Positions 7,757 through 16,996 are shown, numbered from the stretch's first letter. The stretch is DNA of 64,000 nt from an uncultured Bacteroides sp. (GCA_900553815.1 USEY01000002.1:1-64000), one strand, 5' to 3'. Numbers and translations are program-made. Notes: generated by a model not told the origin, from the letters alone.

Positions 7757-8830
7757 ATGAACACCGACCTAACCTCACTGACCGCCGAAGCGGTGGAGCT
7801 GCTGCAATCGCTCATCGCCATTCCCTCCATCAGTCGCGAAGAAACCCAAGCCGCCGACTTCCTGCAGAACTACCTGGAAGAGCGTGGCCTGCAAACCGGA
7901 CGCAAAGGCAACAACGTGTGGTGCCTCAGCCCCATGTTCGACCTGCGCAAGCCTACCCTGCTGCTCAACTCGCACATTGACACCGTGAAGCTCGTGCAAG
8001 GTTGGCGGCGCGACCCCTTCCGGCCTACGCTGGAAGCCAACGGCAAGCTCTATGGTCTGGGCAGCAACGATGCCGGTGCCAGTCTGGTGAGTCTGTTACA
8101 GGTGTTCCGCCAACTGTGCCTCACGTCGCAGCCTTACAACCTTGTCTTCCTGGCTTCGTGCGAAGAGGAAGTGTCGGGCAAGGACGGCATTGAAAGCGTG
8201 CTGCCCGGACTGCCGCCCATCGCCCTGGGTCTGGTGGGAGAGCCCACCGGCATGCAGCCCGCCATAGCCGAAAAAGGACTGATGGTGCTCGACGTCACCG
8301 CCGTGGGACGCTCGGGACACGCCGCCCGCGAGGAGGGCGACAACGCCATCTACAAGGTGCTGGACGACATTGCCTGGCTGCGCGACTACCGCTTCGAGAA
8401 AGTATCGCCCCTGCTGGGGCCGGTGAAGATGAGCGTAACCGTCATCAACGCCGGCACGCAACACAACGTGGTGCCCGACCGCTGCACCTTCACGGTGGAC
8501 ATACGCAGCAACGAGTGCTACACCAACGAAGAACTCTTTGCCGAGATAAGCCGCCACCTGAAGTGCGAAGCCCGCGCCCGCTCTTTCCGCCTCAGCTCCT
8601 CACACATCGACGCCAACCACCCGCTGGTCAAGCGTGCCGTCGCGCTAGGCCGCACGCCCTTTGGCTCGCCCACCCTCTCCGACCAAGCACTGATGCGCTT
8701 CCCCTCGCTCAAGATGGGTCCCGGCAAGAGCAGCCGCTCGCACACGGCCGACGAGTACGTCATGGTGAGCGAGATAGAAGAAGCCATCGGACTCTACCTG
8801 GAGTTGCTCGACGGGCTGAAGGGCTTGTAA
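7757..8830 (+). CDS. M20 family metallohydrolase (ArgE-like deacylase)
   Basis: This 357-residue cytosolic zinc hydrolase belongs to the family of acetylornithine deacetylase and succinyl-diaminopimelate desuccinylase. Expected metal and catalytic residues are visible: His73 in NSHIDT, Asp105 in SNDAG, Glu136-137 in CEEE, Glu162 in GEPT and a histidine in SRSHTADE near the C-terminus. The dimerisation lid lies about residues 170-290. In Bacteroides the arginine pathway runs on succinylated intermediates and a protein of this kind (ArgE') removes the succinyl group from citrulline; that assignment is plausible here but not provable from one gene. No other arginine gene is adjacent. It has its own promoter and ends 60 bp before the TPR/AraC regulator. 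Confidence 0.8.
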   Translation: MNTDLTSLTAEAVELLQSLIAIPSISREETQAADFLQNYLEERGLQTGRKGNNVWCLSPMFDLRKPTLLLNSHIDTVKLVQGWRRDPFRPTLEANGKLYGLGSNDAGASLVSLLQVFRQLCLTSQPYNLVFLASCEEEVSGKDGIESVLPGLPPIALGLVGEPTGMQPAIAEKGLMVLDVTAVGRSGHAAREEGDNAIYKVLDDIAWLRDYRFEKVSPLLGPVKMSVTVINAGTQHNVVPDRCTFTVDIRSNECYTNEELFAEISRHLKCEARARSFRLSSSHIDANHPLVKRAVALGRTPFGSPTLSDQALMRFPSLKMGPGKSSRSHTADEYVMVSEIEEAIGLYLELLDGLKGL

Positions 8831-8890
8831 CCGACACAGGCCCCAGCCATCACTTGCATAAAAAAGACATCCATCAAACTCAAACAAACA

Positions 8891-10657
8891 ATGAAAAGAC
8901 TCCTCACAGGATTCCTGCTGCTTACCGTATTTTCAGGACTACGGGCCAATCAGTGCAACGACTCTACCTATACCTTGGACAACGCCATCAGGCTGCACAT
9001 TGCCTTTCCCGACAGCGCACTGCACATTCTGGACGCCATAGAACAGGAAAAGTCAGCACTGCCCTGCCTCATCAACACCCAGCGCGGACAAGTCTATTAC
9101 ACCCAAGGACAGCTGGAACTGGCCCAAGTCTACACACATAAAGCCTACGCCGACGACTCGCTGAAAGCCTACCCCAAGAACTACCTGCAAGTGCTGTCCA
9201 TCCTGGCCGACATCTGCAGGCGCCGACAAGACTATGAACAAAGCATACAATATCTGGACGAAAACATACGTATAGCCCGCTCAACAAACGATCGCCAGGA
9301 GGAGACCATACAGCTGTTCTACATCGGCGAGTGCTATTACTCCCTCCGCCAATATGAGGAAGCCAACCGCTACTTCAACAAAGCCATAGAATATGCGGAA
9401 GCCGACAAAGGATACAAGCTGAAGCCTACACTCTCCTACTTCTACGGCCAGTTGACCAGCAAGCTGGAAGAAGAAAACAAAATAGAAGAGGCACTGGAAC
9501 TGTGCCGCAAACGGGAAGCTGTCATCAAGGAAATGGAGAGTTACAAGAACATACCCATCGGCTACCTGGACCAGCAACGCGGCTACCTCTACATCAAGCA
9601 GGCTGCCCTGCTGGCAACCTTGGGCGACAGCAAACAGTCAGCGCAAGCCTACCAACGCTTCAAAGCCACCCAATTTGCAGCAACCAAAGAAGGACAAGAC
9701 TTTGAGGCCCAGTATTACCTGAGAACAAAGAACTACGACAAAGTCATTGACTACTACCTGCCGCAATGCCAGAAAGACAGCCTCAGCCCCAACCTGGCAA
9801 TGAACCTGGAAATACTGGTAGAAGCCTACAAAGGCAAGCAAGACTACCGGCAAGCCTTCCTCCTCCAACAACGGCTGACCACCGTGAAGGACAGCCTGAG
9901 CTCAGACATCCTGCGCAGCCAGCTGGCCGAGCAAAACGCCCTCATGCAGATGCACGAGAAGGAGTGGACCATCAAAGAGCAGGAGCGCAAGCTCAAGACG
10001 GCCACCTCCATACGCACCCTGCTGCTCTGCCTGCTGGCACTGGCCATCCTGTGCCTCGCCATCGTGGTGCGCAACGCCCGCATCGTGAAGCAGAAGAACA
10101 GGAAAATCACCGCCCGCCTCAACGAACAGATAACCTACGAGGACAAAATAGAAGAACTGAAACAACGGTTGAACGAGGAAGCCGCACAAAGGAATACCGC
10201 TGTTACGAAGGCAGACATACCTGAAAATCAAAGCGAAACAAGCTGTCCAAACGAGACTGAATACAGTCAAACCAATGCAGAGGAAACAGCCGACAAAGAG
10301 ATTTTTGAACAGATGGAACATCTGATAAAAGAACAGAAACTCTACAAAAATCCCGAACTATCGCGCCAGGACATGCTAAACCTGCTGTCCATCAGCAAAA
10401 ACCGCTTTGCACAAATGATGCAGGCCAACACACAGATGTCCTTCCCGCAATACATCACCAACCTGCGCCTGCATTACTCACTGTCGTTACTGAACAAGTA
10501 CGACAACTACACCATACAAGCCATTGCCGACGAAGCTGGCTTTGCCAGCCTGCGCACCTTCCGCCGTGCCTTCAAAGCCAAGTACGGAATCAACCCCTCG
10601 GAATACAGAGAAAGCCGGCTGGAAGCAAACACAGACGAAACCCAGGAAGAAGATTGA
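8891..10657 (+). CDS. membrane-spanning TPR/AraC-type transcription regulator
   Basis: This 588-residue protein has an N-terminal signal segment, a periplasmic tetratricopeptide-repeat region (about 50-345, for example YEEANRYFNKAIEYAEA), one transmembrane helix at about 375-393 (LLLCLLALAILCLAIVV), a cytoplasmic coiled-coil linker (400-480) and a C-terminal AraC-type double helix-turn-helix (about 488-577, ending AGFASLRTFRRAFKAKYGINPSEY). Such one-protein regulators sense periplasmic signals and bind DNA directly. It lies just upstream of, and on the same strand as, the MACPF gene block. The 364-bp gap between them carries two periodic repeat sets and a promoter, which makes the block its natural candidate target; this is inference. 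The periplasmic ligand is unknown. Confidence 0.85.
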   Translation: MKRLLTGFLLLTVFSGLRANQCNDSTYTLDNAIRLHIAFPDSALHILDAIEQEKSALPCLINTQRGQVYYTQGQLELAQVYTHKAYADDSLKAYPKNYLQVLSILADICRRRQDYEQSIQYLDENIRIARSTNDRQEETIQLFYIGECYYSLRQYEEANRYFNKAIEYAEADKGYKLKPTLSYFYGQLTSKLEEENKIEEALELCRKREAVIKEMESYKNIPIGYLDQQRGYLYIKQAALLATLGDSKQSAQAYQRFKATQFAATKEGQDFEAQYYLRTKNYDKVIDYYLPQCQKDSLSPNLAMNLEILVEAYKGKQDYRQAFLLQQRLTTVKDSLSSDILRSQLAEQNALMQMHEKEWTIKEQERKLKTATSIRTLLLCLLALAILCLAIVVRNARIVKQKNRKITARLNEQITYEDKIEELKQRLNEEAAQRNTAVTKADIPENQSETSCPNETEYSQTNAEETADKEIFEQMEHLIKEQKLYKNPELSRQDMLNLLSISKNRFAQMMQANTQMSFPQYITNLRLHYSLSLLNKYDNYTIQAIADEAGFASLRTFRRAFKAKYGINPSEYRESRLEANTDETQEED

Positions 10658-10728
10658 ACAAACCTGACAAGAACATACTCCGACAGGCAGGCATCCCATA
10701 CAGGATTTTACAATGTTTCCACTGAACA

Positions 10729-10826
10729 GAAACAAAGTTTCCTCTGGACTGAAACTTTGGTTTCACCGGACTGAAACTCTTGTTTCAACAGGCTGAAACA
10801 TTGGTTTCAGTTAACTGAAACGAAAC
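10729..10826. repeat. 22-bp palindrome array, class II, upstream of the MACPF operon
   Basis: GAAAC occurs at 10729, 10751, 10773, 10795 and 10817, exactly every 22 bp. Four of these are followed after 3 or 4 bases by GTTTC (10737, 10760, 10782, 10804), forming short inverted repeats. The linkers vary. The same architecture recurs at 25783. Confidence 0.9.
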
Positions 10827-10844
10827 AATCAGCCTGCTGTCTGG

Positions 10845-10900
10845 GACTAAATGTCACCAATGAGCGACTAAATGTCCCCTATAGATGACCAGATGTCCCC
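10845..10900 (+). repeat. three direct repeats with 21-bp period
   Basis: Copies of a 14-base element close to GACTAAATGTCCCC begin at 10845, 10866 and 10887, exactly 21 bp apart. The first copy has CACC in place of CCCC and the third has GACCAGATG. They end 42 bp upstream of the -7 box at 10943, a good position for activator binding sites. Confidence 0.8.
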
Positions 10901-10942
10901 AGTTCCTCATTTGCAGTCCGGTGCATTCTCCCCATTTTTTAC

Positions 10943-10950
10943 TACTTTTG
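10943..10950 (+). promoter_or_regulatory. -7 box of the MACPF operon
   Basis: TACTTTTG fits TAnnTTTG and lies 71 bp before the ATG at 11022. A TTTG at 10910-10913 is too far away for a normal -33 box, consistent with activator dependence. A longer theoretical ORF start at 10872 lies upstream of this box and is therefore unlikely. Confidence 0.6.
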
Positions 10951-11021
10951 CTTCGCCTTCCCGGCAACAAACAAACAGAATACAGGGATTGAATACATCG
11001 AAAGACGAATCGGACTGCTAC

Positions 11022-12110
11022 ATGAAAGTACATTACAACAGACTACTCAGCTGCATGTATATATGGGGCTTTGTGTTGCTCATGGTCGCTTGCCAGGACA
11101 ATGACAACGACCCGGCAAACCAGCAACCAACTGAACCGACCCAACCCAAAACTGGGATTTCCATAGTCTTCTCACCACAAGGGCTGGGCGACCATGCCTA
11201 CAACGACCTTATCCTGAAAGGCGCGCTGGAAGCACAGGAAGAAGGCAATGCCGAAATCACCATCTACTCGCCCAACACGCTGGATGAAGGCAAAGCAATG
11301 ATTCAGGGCTGGCTATATTGGCTTCTGAACAACGGAAGCATTGATGCCATCATCATTGCCGGAAACGAATACGAAGCTTCCGTCAGAGAATGGATTGCTA
11401 CCGAAGGGAACAATATCCCGGACGAGCTGTTCAAGAAGATACTGCTGTTCGAAACCGCCAGCACCGACCTGCCACTCTACACATTCATGATAAACATGTA
11501 CGGTGCTTCCTACATTGCTGGCAGCATCGCCACCCTGTTTGCCGACAGTGCGGCCGTGATTGCCGCCAACGCCGCTGACATGTCACTCAAAAGAAACATC
11601 GACGGTTTCCGTGACGGGTTTCTGGACAACGAAGGGGAAAACATTGTCACCAGCTACCTGGCTCAAGACTTCAACGGCTACTCCATGCCGCAGGAAGCCT
11701 ACCGACAGACCGACAGCCTGACCAGCCTCAACTACCGGTTTATCTATCCCGTAGCCGGAGGCTCCAACCAGGGCATCTACCGCTATTCGCGCGAGTACCC
11801 CGACCGTCTCTACACGGCCGGTATGGATGTCAACCTCTCGGCCTATTCCGCCCACATCACGTTCTCCACCGTGAAACGTATCGACCAGGTTGTCAAGCAA
11901 TACATCAACCGATTGTGCACCGAAGGTACATTTGGCGACACGCTGCATACCACCTATGGCATAGCCGAACGCTATGCCGACATTGACTGGGTGGAAGGAT
12001 ATGAGGACAGCTACAAAGAGCTGATAAACTATTATTACCCCATCGTTACCGAAAAAGAACAGGAATATGAACAGAACTTTGCCGAGGAAGGAGGAGAAAA
12101 CCATGAGTAA
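11022..12110 (+). CDS. BMP/PBP1-family solute-binding lipoprotein
   Basis: This 362-residue lipoprotein has lipobox LMVAC (Cys24) followed by a low-complexity linker rich in Pro, Thr and Gln. The body resembles the basic membrane protein (BmpA/Med) branch of type I periplasmic-binding folds. It opens with ISIVFSPQGLGDHAYNDL, has repeated alpha/beta segments and ends near AHITFSTVKRIDQVVKQYI, a place where Bmp proteins carry a conserved Val-Lys-Arg-hydrophobic-Asp pattern. Family members bind nucleosides or other small molecules. No ABC permease gene is adjacent, so it may act as a receptor instead of an importer subunit. Its stop codon overlaps the start of the next gene (ATGAGTAA at 12103-12110), implying coupled translation. 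The start at 11022 follows the promoter. Confidence 0.75.
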   Translation: MKVHYNRLLSCMYIWGFVLLMVACQDNDNDPANQQPTEPTQPKTGISIVFSPQGLGDHAYNDLILKGALEAQEEGNAEITIYSPNTLDEGKAMIQGWLYWLLNNGSIDAIIIAGNEYEASVREWIATEGNNIPDELFKKILLFETASTDLPLYTFMINMYGASYIAGSIATLFADSAAVIAANAADMSLKRNIDGFRDGFLDNEGENIVTSYLAQDFNGYSMPQEAYRQTDSLTSLNYRFIYPVAGGSNQGIYRYSREYPDRLYTAGMDVNLSAYSAHITFSTVKRIDQVVKQYINRLCTEGTFGDTLHTTYGIAERYADIDWVEGYEDSYKELINYYYPIVTEKEQEYEQNFAEEGGENHE

Positions 12111-14238
12111 GAACTTCTGCTTCAACATCTTCCTCACGCTTCTTGTCATGTTGCTGGCTCTCGTCGCCTGCTCCGACCGTCATGAACCTGAGAACCTGCC
12201 GGAAGGAGGAACAGACCCGACTGTAGAGACCGTCTACTACAAAGTGGCGGTCATCATGCCCCTGAGCAACGAAACGGAAAAGAAACGCATAGAACGCACC
12301 GTAGCCTGGGCGCAGGAGAACTTGCGCGTACCCATGGCACAGCAATACGACTACGTCATACAGCTCGATATTGAGTGGTACGACGAAGACACGGAAGATA
12401 TGCAAGCCCTGGCCGCCAAGCTGGCCTATCGCGAAGACCTGCTGGCCATCATCGGCCCCCGGTTGTCCAAGAACGTGGCCGTCATGGCCAGCGAATGTGT
12501 TGTATCGTTGAAACCACTGATTGTGCCCAACGCCTCGTCGGCCGAACTGATAAGAATGTATGCCAACGAAGGCAGCTTCCTGTGGTCGCTGGTCGAGACC
12601 GACATATCCCAGTGCGAAGCCCTGCTCACCATTGCCTTGGAAGAGGGCTGCAAGCGCGTATCGCTTCTGGCACCCGACGACATCTACGGACAGACCTTCA
12701 CCGACTGGTTTGCCTTCCAGGCCAACGAACTGAACATGCAGGTAGACCAGGTGCTGGAGTACACGCCCGACAACGTGGAGCAATCCATGCGCCAGGCTCT
12801 GTCCACTCAACCCGAAGCGCTGATATGCGTACCAGCCGAAGGAAGCGACGTGAAAAAAATGCTGGAACAATACGACCACAACGGAAAGACACGCCTGCTT
12901 TTCAGCGACGAGGCTTTCCAGCAGAGCGTGCTGCAAGATTGTGGCGAGCTGATGGAAGGCATTGAAGGAACAGGACTCTCGGCCAACCCCGAATCGGGAT
13001 TCGATATTGCCTACGAAGTGAAGTTTGGAGAGTCTCCCACTTGGGAAGCCTACCTCTACGATGCCATATTCCTCACGCTGCTGGGGGCTTACGACCTGTA
13101 CGTACACGAGGAGACAGACCTCAACGCAGCCCTGCGCCGCATTACGGTGCCGACCGAGGACGAAACGCTGCAACAGCAAGGCATGTGGATGCCAGGTATG
13201 ATAAACTACCTGCTTATGTTCATTGAGTTCAATATGTATTCCCCCGTAAGCGGGGCAAGCGGCATGCTGGTGTTCGACAAGCAAGTCTGCACCAACGTAG
13301 TGAGCGGCACGTACAGCCACTGGTTCGTGTATCGCAATCAGTTTCTGCCCATCGACTACCGCTCGTCCGATGGTTCACACCGCACCAATGCCAATACCTC
13401 CAGCTGGAACTGGAAGAAGGAAAAGGAACAGACCTTCGCGAGCGACCTTGAGGAGCCTGAATACCTGCCGCTCCGAGAGAAGTGGGCAGTCGTCATCGCC
13501 GCCTCCAAAGGCTGGAGCAACTACCGGCATCAGGCCGATGCCCTGTCGTTCTACCAGCTGCTGAAGATACAGGGCTACGATGACGAACATATCGTACTGA
13601 TAGCGGAAGACGACATAGCCGACAACCCGTCCAACTTCGACCCGGGCAAGATATACATTGACCCCGAAGGAACCAACGTCTACGAAAACGCACTGATAGA
13701 CTACAAGCTGAGCGACCTGAATCCGGCCGACCTGACCGACATTCTGACCGGCCAGCGCAGCGACCGCCTGCCCCACGTCATCAGCCCCAATCAGGAAGAC
13801 AACGTCATCGTCTTCTGGAGCGGACACGGCAACCACGGCGAACTGCTGTGGGGCGACGAATACAGCTTTACAACCGAAGAGGCCAAAGACCTGTTCCTGA
13901 CATTGCACGAACAGCAGGCCTATCGCAAACTGATGTGGATAACAGAGACCTGCTATGCCGGCAGCGTCATGAAAAGTTGCGAAGGCATCCCAGGCATCAT
14001 GGCCATCACCGCTTCGGGTGAGTGGGAAACGTCCAAGCCCGACATTCCCTACAAGAACGTCTGGCTGAGCAACCGCTTCACCTATTCGTTGCTCAACGCA
14101 CTCTACAGCAACCCTACCATTACCCTGCGCGAGCTGTACTACGACTTGTTCCGGGCCACTACCGGCTCGCATGTGCAAATCTACAACGAAGCGCAATACG
14201 GCTCGGTCTACAAGAACAGTATGGAAGAATACCTATAA
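12103..14238 (+). CDS. PBP1 binding domain fused to C13 (legumain/GPI8-type) cysteine protease, lipoprotein
   Basis: This 711-residue lipoprotein (lipobox LALVAC, Cys23) joins two parts. Residues about 45-420 look like a type I periplasmic-binding fold of the amino-acid receptor kind, with LLAIIGPRLSKNVAVMA and VSLLAPDDIYGQTFTDWF. Residues about 460-690 match peptidase family C13: NYRHQADALSFYQLLK, DDEHIVLIAEDDIADNP, DILTGQ, then the catalytic His575 in SGHGNHG and Cys617 in TETCYAGS. The pattern is closer to GPI8 and legumain than to gingipains or metacaspases. The catalytic pair is intact, so activity is expected, probably outside the inner membrane. Legumains prefer Asn at P1; the preference here is unknown. 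A good ribosome site (AAGGAGGAG) precedes the ATG at 12103, which overlaps the previous gene. Ligand-controlled proteolysis of the neighbouring MACPF proteins is a hypothesis. Confidence 0.85.
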   Translation: MSKNFCFNIFLTLLVMLLALVACSDRHEPENLPEGGTDPTVETVYYKVAVIMPLSNETEKKRIERTVAWAQENLRVPMAQQYDYVIQLDIEWYDEDTEDMQALAAKLAYREDLLAIIGPRLSKNVAVMASECVVSLKPLIVPNASSAELIRMYANEGSFLWSLVETDISQCEALLTIALEEGCKRVSLLAPDDIYGQTFTDWFAFQANELNMQVDQVLEYTPDNVEQSMRQALSTQPEALICVPAEGSDVKKMLEQYDHNGKTRLLFSDEAFQQSVLQDCGELMEGIEGTGLSANPESGFDIAYEVKFGESPTWEAYLYDAIFLTLLGAYDLYVHEETDLNAALRRITVPTEDETLQQQGMWMPGMINYLLMFIEFNMYSPVSGASGMLVFDKQVCTNVVSGTYSHWFVYRNQFLPIDYRSSDGSHRTNANTSSWNWKKEKEQTFASDLEEPEYLPLREKWAVVIAASKGWSNYRHQADALSFYQLLKIQGYDDEHIVLIAEDDIADNPSNFDPGKIYIDPEGTNVYENALIDYKLSDLNPADLTDILTGQRSDRLPHVISPNQEDNVIVFWSGHGNHGELLWGDEYSFTTEEAKDLFLTLHEQQAYRKLMWITETCYAGSVMKSCEGIPGIMAITASGEWETSKPDIPYKNVWLSNRFTYSLLNALYSNPTITLRELYYDLFRATTGSHVQIYNEAQYGSVYKNSMEEYL

Positions 14239-14263
14239 TAAATAACAGACAACATACGCATTC

Positions 14264-15562
14264 ATGCACCACACTAACACCTTACATACAACCACCGCCC
14301 GGCTCATGAGCCTGCTCTGCGCCTTGTGCCTGCTCGCCGCCTGCCAGAAGGAAGAAGAACCCGACCTGTGGATACACACCACCGGCGAACTGAGCTTCCG
14401 CGTGGACCAGAACCAGAACGCTCTGCAAATACCCATATCGTCGAACAGCGACTGGGAAGCAAGCAGCACTGCCGACTGGGTCAGCTTCAACACGTCCAGC
14501 GGCAACGGCTCTGCCACCCTGCAAATAAGCATTGCTGCCAACAAGCAGCCACAGATAAGGCAAGCCACCGTCAGCATAGCCCTGACAAAGGGCGACGACG
14601 CACTGACGCTTGAAATCAAGCAGAACGCCGCCTCCATGCTGATAGGCTATCCCAGCGTAGAGAAAGGTGCCGGCTACAGCTACGATGCCACCGCCGATTA
14701 CTGCGAAGGCATGAAGTACCAGGTGTTCGACATCGCCTACATGGACTACCGACAAATGACCGACGGCAAGAACCTGTATGTGGTCGACGACAATACGGTC
14801 ACGGTAGAAGAAGAGTTTGTCTTTGCCAACTCCGAAGAAGAACTGTCCAGGCAAATCAGCGCCAACTGCTCTGTGGGGCTTGATGTATTTGTGGTATTCA
14901 AAGCCGGCATGACCGGCCAGCTGGACTATACACAGATAGAGGCCAAGGAAACGCAGTTTGCCCTGCAACGCACCAAACGCGTGGTCTACAGCCGCGACAT
15001 ACAGTATCAGAACGTAGTGAGCGACGTCATCAAGGGCGACTCAGCACTCTTTGCTCCCGGTTTTCTGGCCGACTGGACCAAGTTGCAGAAAATGAACAAA
15101 ACCGGTGTTTCTGAGAGCCAAATCCAAACCTTCCTCGACAAATGGGGCGTGTGCTTCGTGGCCAGATCCATGATGGGTGGTTCCATAGACTACGAGATGG
15201 AGATAGACAAATCGGTACTCACCGAATCGCTGACCATCGACATTGCCGCCAGTGCCACTGCCGCAGAAATAATAAAAGTAGAAGGTAACGGCGGATACAA
15301 AGAAACTTACGAGAAAGTAAAAGAGCACTATCGCAAATACCTGCACGTCAAAGGAGGCGACGCGCAAATCGTTTCCATCCTGAATACCGGTGGCAGCATT
15401 GATCAAGCCATGTATAATCAATGGATTAACAGCATCAGCTTCGACCAAGTCTATGCCGGCAACACCAACGTGGTGCTGATGGATGCCAAGCTGGTATCCA
15501 TGGCCAAGCTGTTCACAGGACAGGTGGCCGAAACGATGGACAAGCTGATAAACAAGAAATAA
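14264..15562 (+). CDS. BACON-MACPF lipoprotein 1
   Basis: This 432-residue lipoprotein (lipobox LLAAC, Cys27) has a BACON-type beta-sandwich at about 40-122, with the typical SNSDWEASSTADWVSF and closing LEIKQNA. It is followed by a MACPF-like region at about 134-430 that opens with KGAGYSYD. In membrane attack complex/perforin proteins a Y/W-G-T-H-x7-G-G signature marks the central sheet bend. Here the equivalent segment is WGVCFVARSMMGG at about 294-306, keeping the glycines but replacing Thr-His by Val-Cys. It ends shortly after the MACPF fold with no extra C-terminal module. It starts 26 bp after the protease gene. A longer-range role in pore formation or competitor killing, as known for Bacteroidales BSAP proteins, is inferred from the fold only. 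Confidence 0.75.
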   Translation: MHHTNTLHTTTARLMSLLCALCLLAACQKEEEPDLWIHTTGELSFRVDQNQNALQIPISSNSDWEASSTADWVSFNTSSGNGSATLQISIAANKQPQIRQATVSIALTKGDDALTLEIKQNAASMLIGYPSVEKGAGYSYDATADYCEGMKYQVFDIAYMDYRQMTDGKNLYVVDDNTVTVEEEFVFANSEEELSRQISANCSVGLDVFVVFKAGMTGQLDYTQIEAKETQFALQRTKRVVYSRDIQYQNVVSDVIKGDSALFAPGFLADWTKLQKMNKTGVSESQIQTFLDKWGVCFVARSMMGGSIDYEMEIDKSVLTESLTIDIAASATAAEIIKVEGNGGYKETYEKVKEHYRKYLHVKGGDAQIVSILNTGGSIDQAMYNQWINSISFDQVYAGNTNVVLMDAKLVSMAKLFTGQVAETMDKLINKK

Positions 15563-15610
15563 TGAAACAATAAACATCATCATATTAACTAATTACATTC
15601 TTAATTTCTT

Positions 15611-16996
15611 ATGAAACGCAACTATTTATTAGCAGGCCTCTTGGCCGCAGGCTTATGCCTGAACACCGCGTGCACCGACGATGAACTGACAAACGGCATC
15701 GACAACGCGTTGCAACAACCCACCATCCAGCTGGTAGACGCCAGCGGAAACCCCGTCAGCATGATTTCGGGTAAATACGGAGAATACTACCTGAAAGTAG
15801 TGGCCGACGGCAAATGGGAAATCAAGTCACAGAACGACTTCATTGCGCTGCCTCAAACCAAAGGCGAAGGCGATGCCACTATCCCTGTTCTGATAGGCTG
15901 CAACTGGGGTGAAGCCCGTGTAGGCGGTATTAGCATCAGCCGTCAGGACATCACCACACGTGCTGAAGGCGAAACAACAGTTACCGTGAACCAAACAGCA
16001 GAATTCGACCCTGAAAGCGTAAAAGACCTGCTGTCGTCCAACAAGGGTGCCGGCTACTCTTACCAGCCCTACTCTAACTACTGTCTGGGTACACACATCC
16101 AACTGTTCAACATGGGCAAGCTCGACTCCATCCAGAAAGCTACTGGCTACAGCCTCATCACCGACGAAATCTATCCGGTAGTAGAAGAAGAAGTAACCAC
16201 GGCCGACTCTGAATCGGCACTGACCGAGAAACTGTCAATCGCAGCTTCCGTCAATCTGAACTTCAACGCCTTCTCTGCCGACGTAAAAGGTGCCTACGAG
16301 AGTTCATCGAGCAGCACCGCCAAGAAACAATATGCCGTTAAGCGCATGAAGAGCTACCAGTACACACGCGAAATCAACTTCATGAACATCATTGCAATGG
16401 CCAATGAGAATGAAAAAATGGCTAAGGCTATTCTTGCCCCGGGCTTCCTCATGATGAAAAAGAACTTTGAGGACAATATCGACTCACTGGCAGCCAAGAA
16501 TACCGACGGCACTCTGGACGCAGAAATAAAGAAAGCCTGCAAGACCTTTGTAGATGAGATTGGTCCTTGTTTCGTCAGCAAGTCTGTTATGGGTTGCGTA
16601 CTCGATTACTACATCTCTATCAACGAAAGCGAACTGTCCGACAGTCTGAGCGTCAGTGGTGCACTTGACATCAAGGTATCCACATCTATTAGCGCCAGCG
16701 GTGAAGGCGAATATGGCCAGGCCGAAAAGGATAAGGTGAAAAACGTTGAAGCCAAAATCAACGTAAGAGGTGGCGAAGTAAGCAAAGTTTCTATCCTGAG
16801 TACCGGTGGCACGCTGGAAAACAAAGTCCTGCTTGATTGGCAGCAAAGCATTACTCCTCAGAAAGCTGTCATGATTGACATGAAACTGGTACCCATCAGC
16901 CTGCTGATGACCAACCCTGTGGCCAAAGCCCATCTGCAAGAATACCTGGAAACCGTAGGTAAACTGACTGATGAAGAAGAAACACCTGACGCATAA
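15611..16996 (+). CDS. BACON-MACPF lipoprotein 2
   Basis: This 461-residue lipoprotein (Cys21 after LNTA) has a diverged BACON-like domain at about 38-130 (GKWEIKSQNDFIALP, closing VTVNQTA) and a MACPF-like domain at about 145-455 beginning SSNKGAGYSY. The signature segment is IGPCFVSKSVMGC near 317-329, with Pro-Cys in place of Thr-His and the second glycine of the pair lost. It is clearly a close paralog of the next gene: YAVKRMKSYQYTREIN, CLGT, LSIAASVN and MGCVLDYYIS are shared. It lies 48 bp after MACPF 1. The Asn in SSNK at the domain junction would be a legumain-type cleavage position, but that is speculation. Confidence 0.72.
   Translation: MKRNYLLAGLLAAGLCLNTACTDDELTNGIDNALQQPTIQLVDASGNPVSMISGKYGEYYLKVVADGKWEIKSQNDFIALPQTKGEGDATIPVLIGCNWGEARVGGISISRQDITTRAEGETTVTVNQTAEFDPESVKDLLSSNKGAGYSYQPYSNYCLGTHIQLFNMGKLDSIQKATGYSLITDEIYPVVEEEVTTADSESALTEKLSIAASVNLNFNAFSADVKGAYESSSSSTAKKQYAVKRMKSYQYTREINFMNIIAMANENEKMAKAILAPGFLMMKKNFEDNIDSLAAKNTDGTLDAEIKKACKTFVDEIGPCFVSKSVMGCVLDYYISINESELSDSLSVSGALDIKVSTSISASGEGEYGQAEKDKVKNVEAKINVRGGEVSKVSILSTGGTLENKVLLDWQQSITPQKAVMIDMKLVPISLLMTNPVAKAHLQEYLETVGKLTDEEETPDA

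Noticed and set aside
10872..11021. Longer N-terminus for the BMP-like lipoprotein
   Set aside because: The upstream in-frame ATG precedes the -7 box at 10943 and would destroy the lipoprotein signal; the ATG at 11022 is preferred.
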